Positions 18,330 through 29,723 of a stretch of 64,000 bases of DNA are shown here, one piece after another (the first letter of the stretch is position 1; each line of letters starts with the position of its first letter). Both the position numbers and the translations under genes were made by a program. The stretch comes from Shewanella sp. CG12_big_fil_rev_8_21_14_0_65_47_15. GTDB taxonomy: Bacteria; Pseudomonadota; Gammaproteobacteria; Enterobacterales; Shewanellaceae. The stretch is from the NCBI RefSeq assembly GCF_002783505.1, contig NZ_PFGL01000063.1, positions 131,269 through 195,268 of the forward strand. Reading direction: 5' to 3'. The notes under the pieces were generated by a model. It saw only the letters and a program-made list of their open reading frames with translations, was not told where the DNA came from and made no database searches.

Positions 18330-18416
18330 TGTAAAAGGCAAACCAGTTGAAAAACTGGGACGCAAAGCCTCCGGTCTAAGGGTTCGTCCGTACCTATGAT
18401 AGCGGGGATACCACAG
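18330..18416 (+). promoter_or_regulatory. Cyclic di-GMP-I riboswitch (GEMM) upstream of chitinase
   Basis: The aptamer core is plain: GGCAAACC, a stem capped by GAAA (AGTTGAAAAACT), then GGGACGCAAAGCC, CCGGTCTA, and later ATAGCGGGGATACCA. These are the conserved GEMM-I elements, including the GNRA tetraloop and its receptor and the G that contacts c-di-GMP. It lies in a roughly 200-base leader 113 bases ahead of the chitinase start on the same strand. In Vibrio the same class controls chitin-binding and biofilm genes. I cannot see a clean terminator or a sequestered ribosome site after it, so whether c-di-GMP turns the gene on or off is not evident. Confidence 0.92.
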
Positions 18417-18519
18417 GTTTTTCTTCGTGCAATGATCAGTCATGTTGCATGGTCTTAAGAGAGTGTTGTTTCCTGTCTACGCTTTGTTTGCCTTATTGAT
18501 GCATATAAAAATTCAATAG

Positions 18520-21132
<2,613 letters not shown>

Positions 21133-21170
21133 TCATCCAACATACTAATATTCTTTGAGTTATAGAGACA

Positions 21171-21198
21171 AAAAGCCCTGCGATAGTGCAGGGCTTTT
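21171..21198. terminator. Bidirectional intrinsic terminator
   Basis: AAAAGCCCTGC (21171-21181) pairs with GCAGGGCTTTT (21188-21198) around a short loop. It serves the convergent chitinase and FKBP genes. Confidence 0.9.
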
Positions 21199-21239
21199 TA
21201 TTAGGTTGATGTTTTTAGACTCGCCCATTGAAGGCTGAT

Positions 21240-21710
21240 TTAATCAATCTTAAGCAGTTCCACATCAAAAATGAGCACTGAACCCCCGCCAATCTTGCCC
21301 GTGCTGCGGTTGCCGTAGGCGAGATCACTCGGGATAAAGAAACGCACTTTATCGCCAACGACCATCAGTTGCACACCCTCGGTCCAGCCTTTAATCACGC
21401 GATTAAGCGGAAATGCGATGGGTTCGCCGCGATCAACCGAACTATCAAACACAGTACCGTCGATCAAAGTGCCATGGTAATGCACTGTCACTGTATCGCT
21501 GGCTTTAGGGTGAACTGTGCCATCGCCTTGAGTTAACACTTGATATTGCAAACCCGAAGCTGTGGTGATCACACCTTCTTTGGTTTTGTTTTGCGCTAAA
21601 AATTCATTGCCTAGGCGGATATTCTCCTGGGCGGCTTTTTGGCCGTTCATCGAGGTAAAGAAGTAAAAAATCACCCCAGCTATCACCACAATGGCAAGTA
21701 ACATTTTCAT
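21240..21710 (-). CDS. FKBP-type peptidyl-prolyl isomerase, membrane-anchored
   Basis: A 156-residue protein. An uncleaved-looking N-terminal hydrophobic segment (about 3-20) places a single FKBP domain (about 55-155) in the periplasm. FKBP landmarks include VTVHYHGTLIDGTVFDSS, GEPIAFPL, VIKGWTEGVQLM, IPSDLAYG and LIFDVELL. These include the Tyr, Asp, Phe, Ile and Trp positions that line the proline pocket. It is a folding catalyst of the FklB/FkpA group, shorter than FkpA because it lacks the N-terminal dimerisation domain. Confidence 0.92.
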   Translation of the reverse strand: MKMLLAIVVIAGVIFYFFTSMNGQKAAQENIRLGNEFLAQNKTKEGVITTASGLQYQVLTQGDGTVHPKASDTVTVHYHGTLIDGTVFDSSVDRGEPIAFPLNRVIKGWTEGVQLMVVGDKVRFFIPSDLAYGNRSTGKIGGGSVLIFDVELLKID

Positions 21711-21959
21711 ATAAAAAGCACCTTAGTTAATTTTCGCCATATTATCAGTTTTTTAGCGTGTGAGGCTACCCATGGCAACTCAGCCTTTAATTGGATGGCT
21801 CGCGTTACATTTTCCTACAGTTAAAAACAGCTGCAAGACTTTATCCGGCATTAGAGATCGCTTAATCTGTGGACTTAAGACTCAATAAAAATTCAATAAA
21901 AACAGATAAGAACTAGGGCGTGTTGACGTTTCAGTTCAGATAATAAACAAGGAAAGTCT

Positions 21960-23303
21960 ATGTTAAACAAAGCGGCAAAACCTCTGGTCAAGCTCGTCGA
22001 CCGCTATCTACCCGATCCCTATATTTTCGTGCTCTTACTCACCTTAGTAGTGTTAATTGCGGCCGTGGTCGCCGAACACAAAACTCCGCTGGAAGTCATC
22101 AATTATTGGGGCGATGGCTTTTGGACCCTGTTGAGTTTTTCAATGCAGATGCTGTTAGTGCTGGTGGCGGGATTTATGTTGGCAAGCTCGCCACCGATAA
22201 AAAAGTTGCTCGATATGATTGCGGGGTTCGCTAAGTCTGCGCCCCAAGCCATTATTTTAGTGACCTTAGTATCCCTAGTTGCCAGTTGGATTAATTGGGG
22301 ATTTGGGCTAGTGATTGGGGCCTTATTTGCCAAAGCCTTAGCCCGTCGAGTGAAAGTGGATTATCGACTGCTGGTCGCCAGCGCCTATGCGGGCTTTGTG
22401 GTTTGGCATGGCGGCCTTGCGGGGTCTATCCCATTAACCATAGCGACGGCGGGACATTTCACCGAATCACAAATTGGTATCATCCCCACCAGTGAAACCA
22501 TTTTCGCGAGCTTTAACTTACTGTTAGTGGCGATTCTGTTTGTGGTTATGCCCTTAGTGAATCGTTTTATGTTGCCAGAGGAAAAAGACAGCATTTATGT
22601 AGATCCTAAGGTGCTTAATGAGCCAGACGCCGAAAATGCTCCCTCTATGTTGGATGCGGACAGTGGTAAGGATAACTCGAATCGTCCCGCGGATAAGTTA
22701 GAAAATAGCCGTTTACTCGGTTGGAGTGTCGGTGGCGCTGGGCTGGTATATTTAGGTTATTACTTTTGGATTCAAGGCGGCAGCTTAAACCTAAACTTAG
22801 TGAACTTCTTATTTCTGTTCCTCGCCATCCTTCTACATCAAACGCCACGCAGTTTACTCACCAGCTTAAATGAGGCCATCAAGGGCGGCGCAGGCATAGT
22901 GATCCAATTTCCCTTTTATGCGGGCATTATGGCGGTGATGGTGCAATCGGGTTTAGCCCAGAGTATTTCTGAGGGTTTTGTGGCCATCGCCAGCGCCGAT
23001 AGCCTGCCATTTTGGAGCTTTATCAGTGCGGGAATTGTGAATATTTTTGTGCCATCGGGAGGTGGCCAATGGGCCGTGCAGGCGCCGATTATGTTACCCG
23101 CAGCGCAGGCCTTAGGCGCCGATGTGGCTCGTGTTGCCATGGCCGTAGCTTGGGGCGATGCCTGGACTAACCTTATTCAACCTTTCTGGGCACTGCCAGT
23201 GCTGGCAATCGCGGGTTTAAAAGCGCGGGATATTATGGGTTTTTGCTTAATGCAACTGATGATCACTGGTGTGATTATCAGCATCGCGTTGAGCTGGTTT
23301 TAA
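21960..23303 (+). CDS. atoE: Short-chain fatty acid transporter, AtoE family
   Basis: A 447-residue integral membrane protein with about ten to twelve hydrophobic segments. It opens with YLPDPYIFVLLLT and includes SWINWGFGLVIGALFAKALA, GGLAGSIPLTIAT and PSGGGQWAVQAPIMLPAA, which are hallmarks of the AtoE (TIGR00366) family. AtoE proteins import acetoacetate and butyrate-type acids. A charged cytoplasmic loop (about 205-245) interrupts the membrane core. The start follows CAAGGAAAGTCT. No ato catabolic genes are adjacent, so the substrate is inferred from the family only. Confidence 0.88.
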   Translation: MLNKAAKPLVKLVDRYLPDPYIFVLLLTLVVLIAAVVAEHKTPLEVINYWGDGFWTLLSFSMQMLLVLVAGFMLASSPPIKKLLDMIAGFAKSAPQAIILVTLVSLVASWINWGFGLVIGALFAKALARRVKVDYRLLVASAYAGFVVWHGGLAGSIPLTIATAGHFTESQIGIIPTSETIFASFNLLLVAILFVVMPLVNRFMLPEEKDSIYVDPKVLNEPDAENAPSMLDADSGKDNSNRPADKLENSRLLGWSVGGAGLVYLGYYFWIQGGSLNLNLVNFLFLFLAILLHQTPRSLLTSLNEAIKGGAGIVIQFPFYAGIMAVMVQSGLAQSISEGFVAIASADSLPFWSFISAGIVNIFVPSGGGQWAVQAPIMLPAAQALGADVARVAMAVAWGDAWTNLIQPFWALPVLAIAGLKARDIMGFCLMQLMITGVIISIALSWF

Positions 23304-23321
23304 AGGTAATAAATAGTGTAA

Positions 23322-23359
23322 AACTAAACAGGGTAATTCTATGATTACCCTGTTTAGTT
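23322..23359. terminator. Bidirectional intrinsic terminator after atoE
   Basis: AACTAAACAGGGTAAT (23322-23337) pairs perfectly with ATTACCCTGTTTAGTT (23344-23359), a 16-base-pair stem between convergent genes. Confidence 0.85.
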
Positions 23360-23374
23360 AAGGTTTCAATGATA

Positions 23375-23842
23375 TTAATCGCTTGAACCATTTACTTTTT
23401 TTGTTGCTTCATCAGCGGTGATTTGACCAAATAGAGCTGACATCATATAGCTAATACGATTCGCAGCATTACCAAACTTACTCGGGTTTGCAGTATAGGG
23501 TACTTGAAACTTAACACTGCCAACCCTTTGGCCATTCTGAAATGCGTTAATTTCAGCGCTTTTTAAATATAATGCCAAGTCCCAAGCCCAATTACCTTCA
23601 TATTCTAATGTGAGTTTATTTAAATCATGTTTAGAACCATCAGGTTGCACAGTGTAGGTGTAATTATTTGCTTTTAGCCATGACTCCATTGTTTCTTGGA
23701 AGCCGTCACGTGTTTCTTTATCTTTAATAATGACTATTTCTACATTGTTAATATCTGTTTCTATTGGTTTTGCTGTATAGCGAGGTGCGGCACAACCCGA
23801 TAGTATTGCCAGACTTACAACTGCAATTAAAAATTTTTTCAT
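23375..23842 (-). CDS. Sbal_3080-type lipoprotein
   Basis: A 155-residue protein with a lipoprotein signal peptide; the lipobox is LSGC with the acylated Cys at residue 17. The mature part is soluble with no further membrane segment. I recall it as the Shewanella Sbal_3080 lipoprotein family, with VVIIKDKETRDGFQETMESW near the start. In that family the function is unknown; the fold may resemble lipoproteins of the outer-membrane periplasmic face. It is monocistronic and faces the atoE terminator. Confidence 0.7.
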   Translation of the reverse strand: MKKFLIAVVSLAILSGCAAPRYTAKPIETDINNVEIVIIKDKETRDGFQETMESWLKANNYTYTVQPDGSKHDLNKLTLEYEGNWAWDLALYLKSAEINAFQNGQRVGSVKFQVPYTANPSKFGNAANRISYMMSALFGQITADEATKKVNGSSD

Positions 23843-23922
23843 AATTTTACCTTTTATTTTTATATAGGGATAAATTAAAGCGTTTTAGTGACGAGCTTTA
23901 GATTGTTATAGAATCTTACTTG

Positions 23923-24429
23923 CTAGATAAACAGATCCATAGCGCCTGTTTGTATGCCGTAACCCAGTACGGCTAAGTTGACGACAACGGTCAGCCAGAA
24001 GACGTTTCTAAATGAGGCTTTAACGGACTTATGCCTTAACAGGTTTTGGGCAAATAGGGCACCGGGCCAACCGCCCATCAGGGCAAGCAGATGCAAAGTG
24101 CTTTCTTTTGTGCGCCATTTACCGCCTTTGGCGGCGGACTTATCGATGGCATAGGCGATAAAGGTCAGCAGGCTCAGCGTCAGGTATATGCCCGCGATGC
24201 CGACAGGCAACATATGTTGCTGCGCCGCGCCGATTAAGCCAGCAAGAAAAATCACCACTAGTAACAGCGGCATAAGGCTCGAGCCTGACGCTGTGGCATT
24301 GGATTTTTGACTGCGGCGGTTCTGAACGCGGCGGTTTTGAGTGTGATTGTTTTGCGGGCGACTCTTTTGAGAACGATTGGTTTGAGGTGAAGCCTTGTTG
24401 CCCGTTTTGGCTGACTTTATGTTTGTCAT
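23923..24429 (-). CDS. DUF1294 family small membrane protein
   Basis: A 168-residue protein. The first 50 residues are low-complexity and basic (Arg, Gln, Asn, Lys repeats such as QNRRVQNRRSQKS). Four hydrophobic segments follow (about 52-66, 75-90, 110-125 and 140-160), with the DUF1294 core YAIDKSAAKGGKWRTKEST and LALMGGWPGALFAQ. The function of the family is unknown. In many bacteria the same domain is fused to a cold-shock domain; here the basic tail takes that position. It lies 28 bases after the DUF418 gene and may share its transcript. Confidence 0.85.
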   Translation of the reverse strand: MTNIKSAKTGNKASPQTNRSQKSRPQNNHTQNRRVQNRRSQKSNATASGSSLMPLLLVVIFLAGLIGAAQQHMLPVGIAGIYLTLSLLTFIAYAIDKSAAKGGKWRTKESTLHLLALMGGWPGALFAQNLLRHKSVKASFRNVFWLTVVVNLAVLGYGIQTGAMDLFI

Positions 24430-24457
24430 TGTCTTGTCTCTATCTTGTGACCGTGTT

Positions 24458-25702
24458 TTAAGCTTGCTTGTGTTCCTGTGATGCCGCCTGTTTTTTAAAC
24501 GCGAGGTGGCGCCAAAGTTTTTCTAGCGGTCCTTGCTCGAAATAGCGTAAGTACAGGCTAGCTAACAACAGTTGCACCACAGAATAAACGAGCGCCATCA
24601 CCATATATTCCCCCCTATCTAGACTCACGATCCACTCGGGGGCGAGGTGCCTAAACACGAGTACGCCAACGATGGATTGCAGAATATAGAAGCTGAACGC
24701 GAGTTTGCCGACATTTTGCAATGCTATCAGCTTTTTTGGATTGTTTTGGCATAGTTTTACCATTATATGAATATAAATCAGCGCCATAGGAATGGCACTC
24801 AGCATGATCAATACATCTGAAAACACCGCTAGGGTGGGATTTGGTGTTAAACCTAATATGGTAGCGAGTAGCGATAGGGTCACGCTGGCGAGTACTAACT
24901 TTAGCAGTTCTGACTTGCTGAACCCTCGCTCAAACGTTCCCTGCTGATATAGCGCCATGCCCAGTAACATCAAGCCTGCGGTAAACCACATCAAGGTAAA
25001 AGGGATCACCAGCGCCATATAACCCACTTGCATCAAGTGCAACAGTAGCTGATCTGCATAGCTTGAGGTCCATGCCGTGTATTGCTGGGCAAATAGGCTC
25101 GATTCTCGAGTGAAGGGGTCATCACTGCCCGTAAGGCTAATCAGCGTGATAATCACTAGGGCGATAAAGATAAAGATATTGGCCTTACGTTTAAGGGCTT
25201 CAATACTTAACTCTTTGTAACACAAGGCTAAAAATCCACTTACCCCATAGGTGAATAAGATATCACCCGGCCAAATAATAATGCCGTGGATAAGGCCGAA
25301 TACTATCAGCCAGCTTAAGCGTGAGCGTAGTAGAGAATAGGCGCTCAAGCCTTGCGCGTTAAAACGTTGATATTGGATGAAAAGCCCGACGCCAAACAAG
25401 ATGGAAAACAGGCTGATAAAGCGCGCCTCGATGAAAAAATTACTGAACACTTTGATTATGTGATCCGACAGCGGCGGCGTCTCGTGGGGGGCATAGCCAA
25501 AAAAAGTAATGCCCATAAAATAGATATTCATAAAGAATATCCCCAATACGGCTAAGCCGCGAATGGCATCGAGATTGGCATTACGCTGTGCGAGGATAGC
25601 TTGAGTGTCTACTGTTCTCGTTAACTCAGAGGGCGTCGTCCATGGATCCTGGGGGGAGTTTTTGCTTGGCACGTTAGCCGAGTTCCTTTCGCTATAAAAC
25701 AC
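24458..25702 (-). CDS. DUF418 family (YeiB-like) membrane protein
   Basis: About 414 residues with some ten hydrophobic segments. The N-terminal cytoplasmic part contains NLDAIRGLAVLGIFFMN, the start of the DUF418/acyltransferase-like core. The C-terminal third has the DUF418 pattern GKLAFSFYILQSIVGVLVF and ends RYFEQGPLEKLWRHL. These proteins resemble membrane-bound acyltransferases but their reaction is not known. The start is uncertain: GTG 25702 has no ribosome site, while GTG 25672 has GAAAGGAAC upstream and would give 404 residues. The next gene downstream (DUF1294) is 28 bases away. Confidence 0.85.
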   Translation of the reverse strand: MFYSERNSANVPSKNSPQDPWTTPSELTRTVDTQAILAQRNANLDAIRGLAVLGIFFMNIYFMGITFFGYAPHETPPLSDHIIKVFSNFFIEARFISLFSILFGVGLFIQYQRFNAQGLSAYSLLRSRLSWLIVFGLIHGIIIWPGDILFTYGVSGFLALCYKELSIEALKRKANIFIFIALVIITLISLTGSDDPFTRESSLFAQQYTAWTSSYADQLLLHLMQVGYMALVIPFTLMWFTAGLMLLGMALYQQGTFERGFSKSELLKLVLASVTLSLLATILGLTPNPTLAVFSDVLIMLSAIPMALIYIHIMVKLCQNNPKKLIALQNVGKLAFSFYILQSIVGVLVFRHLAPEWIVSLDRGEYMVMALVYSVVQLLLASLYLRYFEQGPLEKLWRHLAFKKQAASQEHKQA

Positions 25703-25781
25703 GTTGGCTGTTAATTTGAGGGTTAGGCTAGCAGGGGTTAACCCTCAATGAAATAGAGGAAATCACACAGTAAAAGACATA

Positions 25782-26219
25782 TTACTCGCCGATATCTTCG
25801 TTCCAGAGTGTGGGATGATTGGCGATAAAGTCCTGCATCAGTTGTTTGCACTCGGCATTATCGACCACAGTGACATCCACGCCGCGGGATTTGACATAGG
25901 CTTCGGGCCCTTGAAAGGTGGTGTTTTCACCGACAATCACTTTAGGTATGCCGTAGAGCAATACCGCGCCGCTGCACATGTCGCAGGGGGATAGGGTGGA
26001 ATACAGGGTCGCTCTTTGGTACTCGGCGGCGGTGAATCGTCCGGCATTTTCGAGGCAGTCCATTTCGGCATGCAATACTGAACTGCCTTTTTGTACCCGT
26101 TTATTGTGGCCGCGCCCGACGATTTTGCCATCGATAACCAGCACAGAACCAATGGGGATGCCGCCCTCGGCGAATCCCTGTTTGGCTTCTTCAATGGCCG
26201 CAGCTAAAAATTCATCCAT
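25782..26219 (-). CDS. Cytosine deaminase of the fungal (FCY1) type
   Basis: A 145-residue zinc deaminase starting at ATG 26219 with AGGGGAAAT upstream (an ATG at 26255 is the alternative). The zinc site is HAEMDCLENAG (His, catalytic Glu) with PCDMCSG (two Cys). Positions around them follow yeast cytosine deaminase closely: TLSPCDMCSGAVLLYGIPKV, VVGENTTFQGPEAY, and the C-terminus ending DWF-like with LWNEDIGE. The family deaminates cytosine to uracil for pyrimidine salvage. This is distinct from bacterial CodA, which is an amidohydrolase. A related guanine deaminase is less likely because the C-terminal helix and closing sequence match the yeast enzyme. Confidence 0.85.
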   Translation of the reverse strand: MDEFLAAAIEEAKQGFAEGGIPIGSVLVIDGKIVGRGHNKRVQKGSSVLHAEMDCLENAGRFTAAEYQRATLYSTLSPCDMCSGAVLLYGIPKVIVGENTTFQGPEAYVKSRGVDVTVVDNAECKQLMQDFIANHPTLWNEDIGE

Positions 26220-26319
26220 CTTGATATTTCCCCTAGGTTGTGTGATTTTTAGCATAGCAGCAAGTGATTATTTAGCAAGTGACTGTTTAGCAAGTGACTT
26301 TAGAGGATATTGCCAGCGA

Positions 26320-26820
26320 TTATTGTTGCGGTTTTTCTGAGATCCACAACTTGATATGGCCTTTCACCACTATCACTCCTTGAGTGTCATAGGCGGTGAC
26401 GGGAACCAGCATATCGCCGGGTATCCATTGCTCTGGCGTGACTTCGGCGACACATAAAATATCGCTGCCCGCTTTAGCCGTGTAATCCAAACTCATGCCC
26501 TTAGGGATCCAACGTAAATGTTTGGGAATTGAGGCTTCGGCCATCACCCCCATGGCCATTTCGAGGCCATTACAAATCGCAATCACATGGACGGTTTTGA
26601 TATGGTTATGCACGGCATGGCGCTTTTTAATTAAACAGGCACAGCGATTGAGGCGTAATTCGGTGATCAGTGGCTTGATAGTGCCAAAGTACGGCGCCAT
26701 ACGTGACACTATGATTGAAAAGATTTTTTGGCCAAAGGGATAACGACGAGTCCTCTGGTAGAGCGCTAACACTTTATTGGTTTTTTTTTCAGCAGTGTTA
26801 AAAGTATCTGTCTGGCTCAT
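26320..26820 (-). CDS. DUF4442 hotdog-fold thioesterase-like protein
   Basis: A 166-residue protein from the ATG at 26820, which has TAAGGATG correctly spaced (an ATG two codons earlier lies inside that site). Landmarks of the DUF4442 hotdog fold include MAPYFGTIKPLITELRLNRC, KKRHAVHNHIKTVHVIAICNGLEMAMGVM and a C-terminal beta segment with VKGHIKLWISEK. The Asn-His pairs resemble the substrate pocket of PaaI-like thioesterases. The likely role is acyl-CoA hydrolysis or acyl binding; the substrate is unknown. Confidence 0.75.
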   Translation of the reverse strand: MSQTDTFNTAEKKTNKVLALYQRTRRYPFGQKIFSIIVSRMAPYFGTIKPLITELRLNRCACLIKKRHAVHNHIKTVHVIAICNGLEMAMGVMAEASIPKHLRWIPKGMSLDYTAKAGSDILCVAEVTPEQWIPGDMLVPVTAYDTQGVIVVKGHIKLWISEKPQQ

Positions 26821-27039
26821 AGTCATCCTTAATCGGGGAAATGCTGCGCATTATATTGGGTGAGTGTTAAATTAGGTTTGCACTCGCTCTGGTCGGATGA
26901 GTGTAACATTAGGATAACAACAAATACCAGCCTAGTTAATTAAGCAAACTTCACTTCGCGCTTTAAAGCGTAACGCCGTATAATTGCGGCTAATTTGTCG
27001 TTTAACGACTGGAATTGGATTGAATAACAAGGACTCAGA

Positions 27040-27954
27040 GTGAAATACTTGCTGACGTATTTGAAGGGAATGGCCATGGGCGCCGCAGACGTTGTACCGG
27101 GCGTTTCGGGCGGTACTATCGCTTTTATTACTGGGATCCTCGATACCTTGCTCGACAGCGTAAAACGCATCAATCCGTCGCTTTGGGGGGTGATTAAGTC
27201 GCAGGGGATAAAAGGTGCCTTTGCCCATATTAATGGTGGCTTTTTAGTGAGTTTATTGGCGGGGATCCTGACCAGTATTTTTACCTTCGCTAAGTTAATA
27301 TCTTGGCTGTTGGTGACGCATCCTATCCCCATCTGGTCGTTCTTTTTCGGCTTAATTATCATTTCCGTAGTGCATATGCTTAAGCAAGTGAGTGGTTTCA
27401 CGGTTGCGCGTTTAGGTTTATTCGCCCTAGGTGTACTGGTGGCTTGGGCGATTACAGTGCTTAATCCTGTGTCGGTCGAAGCCAGTTACATAAATATCTT
27501 CTTCGGCGGCGCGATTGCGATTTGCGCCATGGTATTACCCGGAATTTCAGGCAGTTTTATTTTATTGTTGTTAGGCCTATATCCAGTGGTACTGGCGGCG
27601 GCTAAAAATATTCAATTGGATATTTTGGCCTGTTTCGCGTTAGGTGCCGTGATGGGCCTATTAACGTTTAGTCATTTATTGTCGGCGTTGCTGCGCAGAT
27701 ACCACGATGCGACCATCGTCTTTTTAACCGGCTTGATGCTCGGTACCTTAGGTAAAATTTGGCCGTGGAAGGAAACCTTAACCTGGCGGACCAACTCCCA
27801 CGGTGAGCAAGTGCCGTTATTGGAGCAAAATATTTCACCCCTTAATTTTGAACAAGTGACCGGCCAACCTTCGCAGCTCGTCTTTGCGATTGTATGTATG
27901 TTGGCGGCGATTGCACTGGTTTGGGGATTAGAGAAAGTAGGGCAAAGGGATTAA
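27040..27954 (+). CDS. DUF368 family polyprenyl-phosphate transporter (PopT type)
   Basis: A 304-residue polytopic protein starting at GTG 27040 with AAGGACT upstream. The N-terminal motif GMAMGAADVVPGVSGGTIAF and its inverted second copy VLPGISGSFILLLLGLY are the diagnostic duplicated PGxSG loops of DUF368. Members of this family have been linked to recycling undecaprenyl phosphate across the inner membrane, a step shared by peptidoglycan and O-antigen synthesis. The gene is alone on its strand. Assignment to the family is firm, and the transport role comes from studies of other members. Confidence 0.87.
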   Translation: MKYLLTYLKGMAMGAADVVPGVSGGTIAFITGILDTLLDSVKRINPSLWGVIKSQGIKGAFAHINGGFLVSLLAGILTSIFTFAKLISWLLVTHPIPIWSFFFGLIIISVVHMLKQVSGFTVARLGLFALGVLVAWAITVLNPVSVEASYINIFFGGAIAICAMVLPGISGSFILLLLGLYPVVLAAAKNIQLDILACFALGAVMGLLTFSHLLSALLRRYHDATIVFLTGLMLGTLGKIWPWKETLTWRTNSHGEQVPLLEQNISPLNFEQVTGQPSQLVFAIVCMLAAIALVWGLEKVGQRD

Positions 27955-28039
27955 TCCTTAGCCTTTGCAGCGGTGTGCCCTTGGTTGAAGGTACCTGTAT
28001 AAACTCAGTATGAGTTTGTCGTTACGATAAGGATGTTTT

Positions 28040-29626
28040 GTGAATAAGAATTCCGTTTCATGGGCGGGCGCTGCGCTCGCTTTCTTCGCGTTAACTCATG
28101 TGATTACCAATAGTATCAATAAGCAAGATGTCGGGCTCTCCCCTGTGCAACGCACGCAGATGGAAAACACCTTGCAGCAGTATGGGCCCAAGGGCAATGC
28201 ATCTCAGTATGGCCAATATGCTCAAGCCGATGATACGGATCTCACTGACAACAGCCTTGAGAATGTCCGCCATATTTACACTAATAAGGGCGCTTTTGCG
28301 GCACTTCGGCAGGATGGCAGCGTGGTGACATGGGGCGATCGTCAGTGTGGTGGTGACCATAGCACCGTGGCGACTGAATTAGTCAATGTAAAAACCATTT
28401 TTGCTGCGGCAAATCGGTGTGGTTTTGCTGCATTAACCCAAGACCATCGACTGGTGATTTGGGATATGGGGGATGCACCAGCATTACTTAAAGATAAGCT
28501 TACGCAGGTGGCGGATTTTGTGATGCGTGATGATCTGTTTGCCGCCATAAAGCAAGATGGCAGTGTGATCAGTTGGTCTATCGTGGATGGGTCTTTGGAT
28601 GAGTTAACTCAGGGAATTTATTCTGCGCCAGAGATGAAAGATGTGCTGAGTGTAAGCATTAATGATGCCGCATTTGCAGCCCTAAAACAGGATGGCTCTG
28701 TGGTGACTTGGGGCTCGGCATATCACGGTGGCGAGAGTCAGTACCTTGCTGAAAAACTTAAGGATGTTAAAGCTATTTATGCGGGGCCTAGTGCCTTTAC
28801 TGCCGTGACTCAAAATGGAGAGTTAATTTCTTGGGGGAGCGTTAATGATGGGCAAGAAAGCCAAAAACAACTGGCTAAACTCAGTGAGTTTACTTCAGCC
28901 ATCAAAGTGGTTAATACCGCGTTTGGCTTTGCAGCATTAATGGCCGATGGCCGAGTCTATGGGTGGGGCGAAGGTTTTTTGCCTGAGAGCCGAGTGCTTT
29001 TTCCGTTAGCCTTAGCGAACTTGCCAGCCAATAGTCAAGAAAAAGTCATTGAAATCATTGCTAATGATGGTGCTTATGCTGCGTTAAAAGCGAATGGCGA
29101 TGTCGTTGTTTGGGGCCATATTCGCCATGGCGGCAATGCTTCGGCCCTGCAAAAAAAATTGCAACATGTACGTGCGCTCTATGCTACTGAGATGGGGTTT
29201 GTTGCGCTGCGTGAGGATGGTACTGCAATAGGTTGGCAAGGCATGGACGATTTAAGCGGCGAACCTATGATGCAAGAGGTTACCGATGTGATTCAGATAG
29301 TCACGTTAAGCCAGGGGTATGCAGCGTTGAGAGCGGATGGCACTGTAGTGGAGGATAGCGCGGGACCTAAGGTTGGAGTCTCTGAGGTTGTTGAACTTAT
29401 CCCGAGTGTTATGGGATTTACGGCTAAGCGACGTGATGGGAGCCTTTCTGTTTGGCAATTTGGCGGGCTGAGTTGGCATGCTAAAAAACAAAATATTGAT
29501 CTAACCGATGTCATCGAGGTGAGTGGCAATACATCAAACATGATCGCACTCACGCCTGAGGGTAAAGTATTGAGCTGGGATCTGCTAGGTAATGGCGGTG
29601 AAGCCGACCCTGATCGTCTTTATTAA
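28040..29626 (+). CDS. RCC1-like repeat protein with N-terminal signal or anchor
   Basis: A 528-residue protein starting at GTG 28040 after AAGGATG. A hydrophobic N-terminus (about 8-24) suggests export or a membrane anchor. The rest consists of about ten RCC1-like blades of roughly 45 residues with the pattern AFAALRQDGSVVTWG, for example AFAALKQDGSVVTWG, AFTAVTQNGELISWG, AYAALKANGDVVVWG and GYAALRADGTVV. Bacterial RCC1-like proteins probably fold as beta-propellers and bind proteins or surfaces; no enzyme function is expected. The later blades lose the WG, so this is an older, diverging array. No neighbours suggest a pathway. Confidence 0.8.
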   Translation: MNKNSVSWAGAALAFFALTHVITNSINKQDVGLSPVQRTQMENTLQQYGPKGNASQYGQYAQADDTDLTDNSLENVRHIYTNKGAFAALRQDGSVVTWGDRQCGGDHSTVATELVNVKTIFAAANRCGFAALTQDHRLVIWDMGDAPALLKDKLTQVADFVMRDDLFAAIKQDGSVISWSIVDGSLDELTQGIYSAPEMKDVLSVSINDAAFAALKQDGSVVTWGSAYHGGESQYLAEKLKDVKAIYAGPSAFTAVTQNGELISWGSVNDGQESQKQLAKLSEFTSAIKVVNTAFGFAALMADGRVYGWGEGFLPESRVLFPLALANLPANSQEKVIEIIANDGAYAALKANGDVVVWGHIRHGGNASALQKKLQHVRALYATEMGFVALREDGTAIGWQGMDDLSGEPMMQEVTDVIQIVTLSQGYAALRADGTVVEDSAGPKVGVSEVVELIPSVMGFTAKRRDGSLSVWQFGGLSWHAKKQNIDLTDVIEVSGNTSNMIALTPEGKVLSWDLLGNGGEADPDRLY

Positions 29627-29723
29627 AGTGCTTGAATCTTGAGATTTATTGCATCTCAGCCCCGTTTTAGCGCATTAGGCGATGGTATTGAGCGATGGTA
29701 TTAACGGATGACATTAAGCTTGA

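Noticed and set aside
28040..29626. RCC1-like protein considered as a secreted toxin or effector
   Set aside because: It has only diverging propeller blades, no effector domain and no partner gene, so I leave it as a repeat protein.
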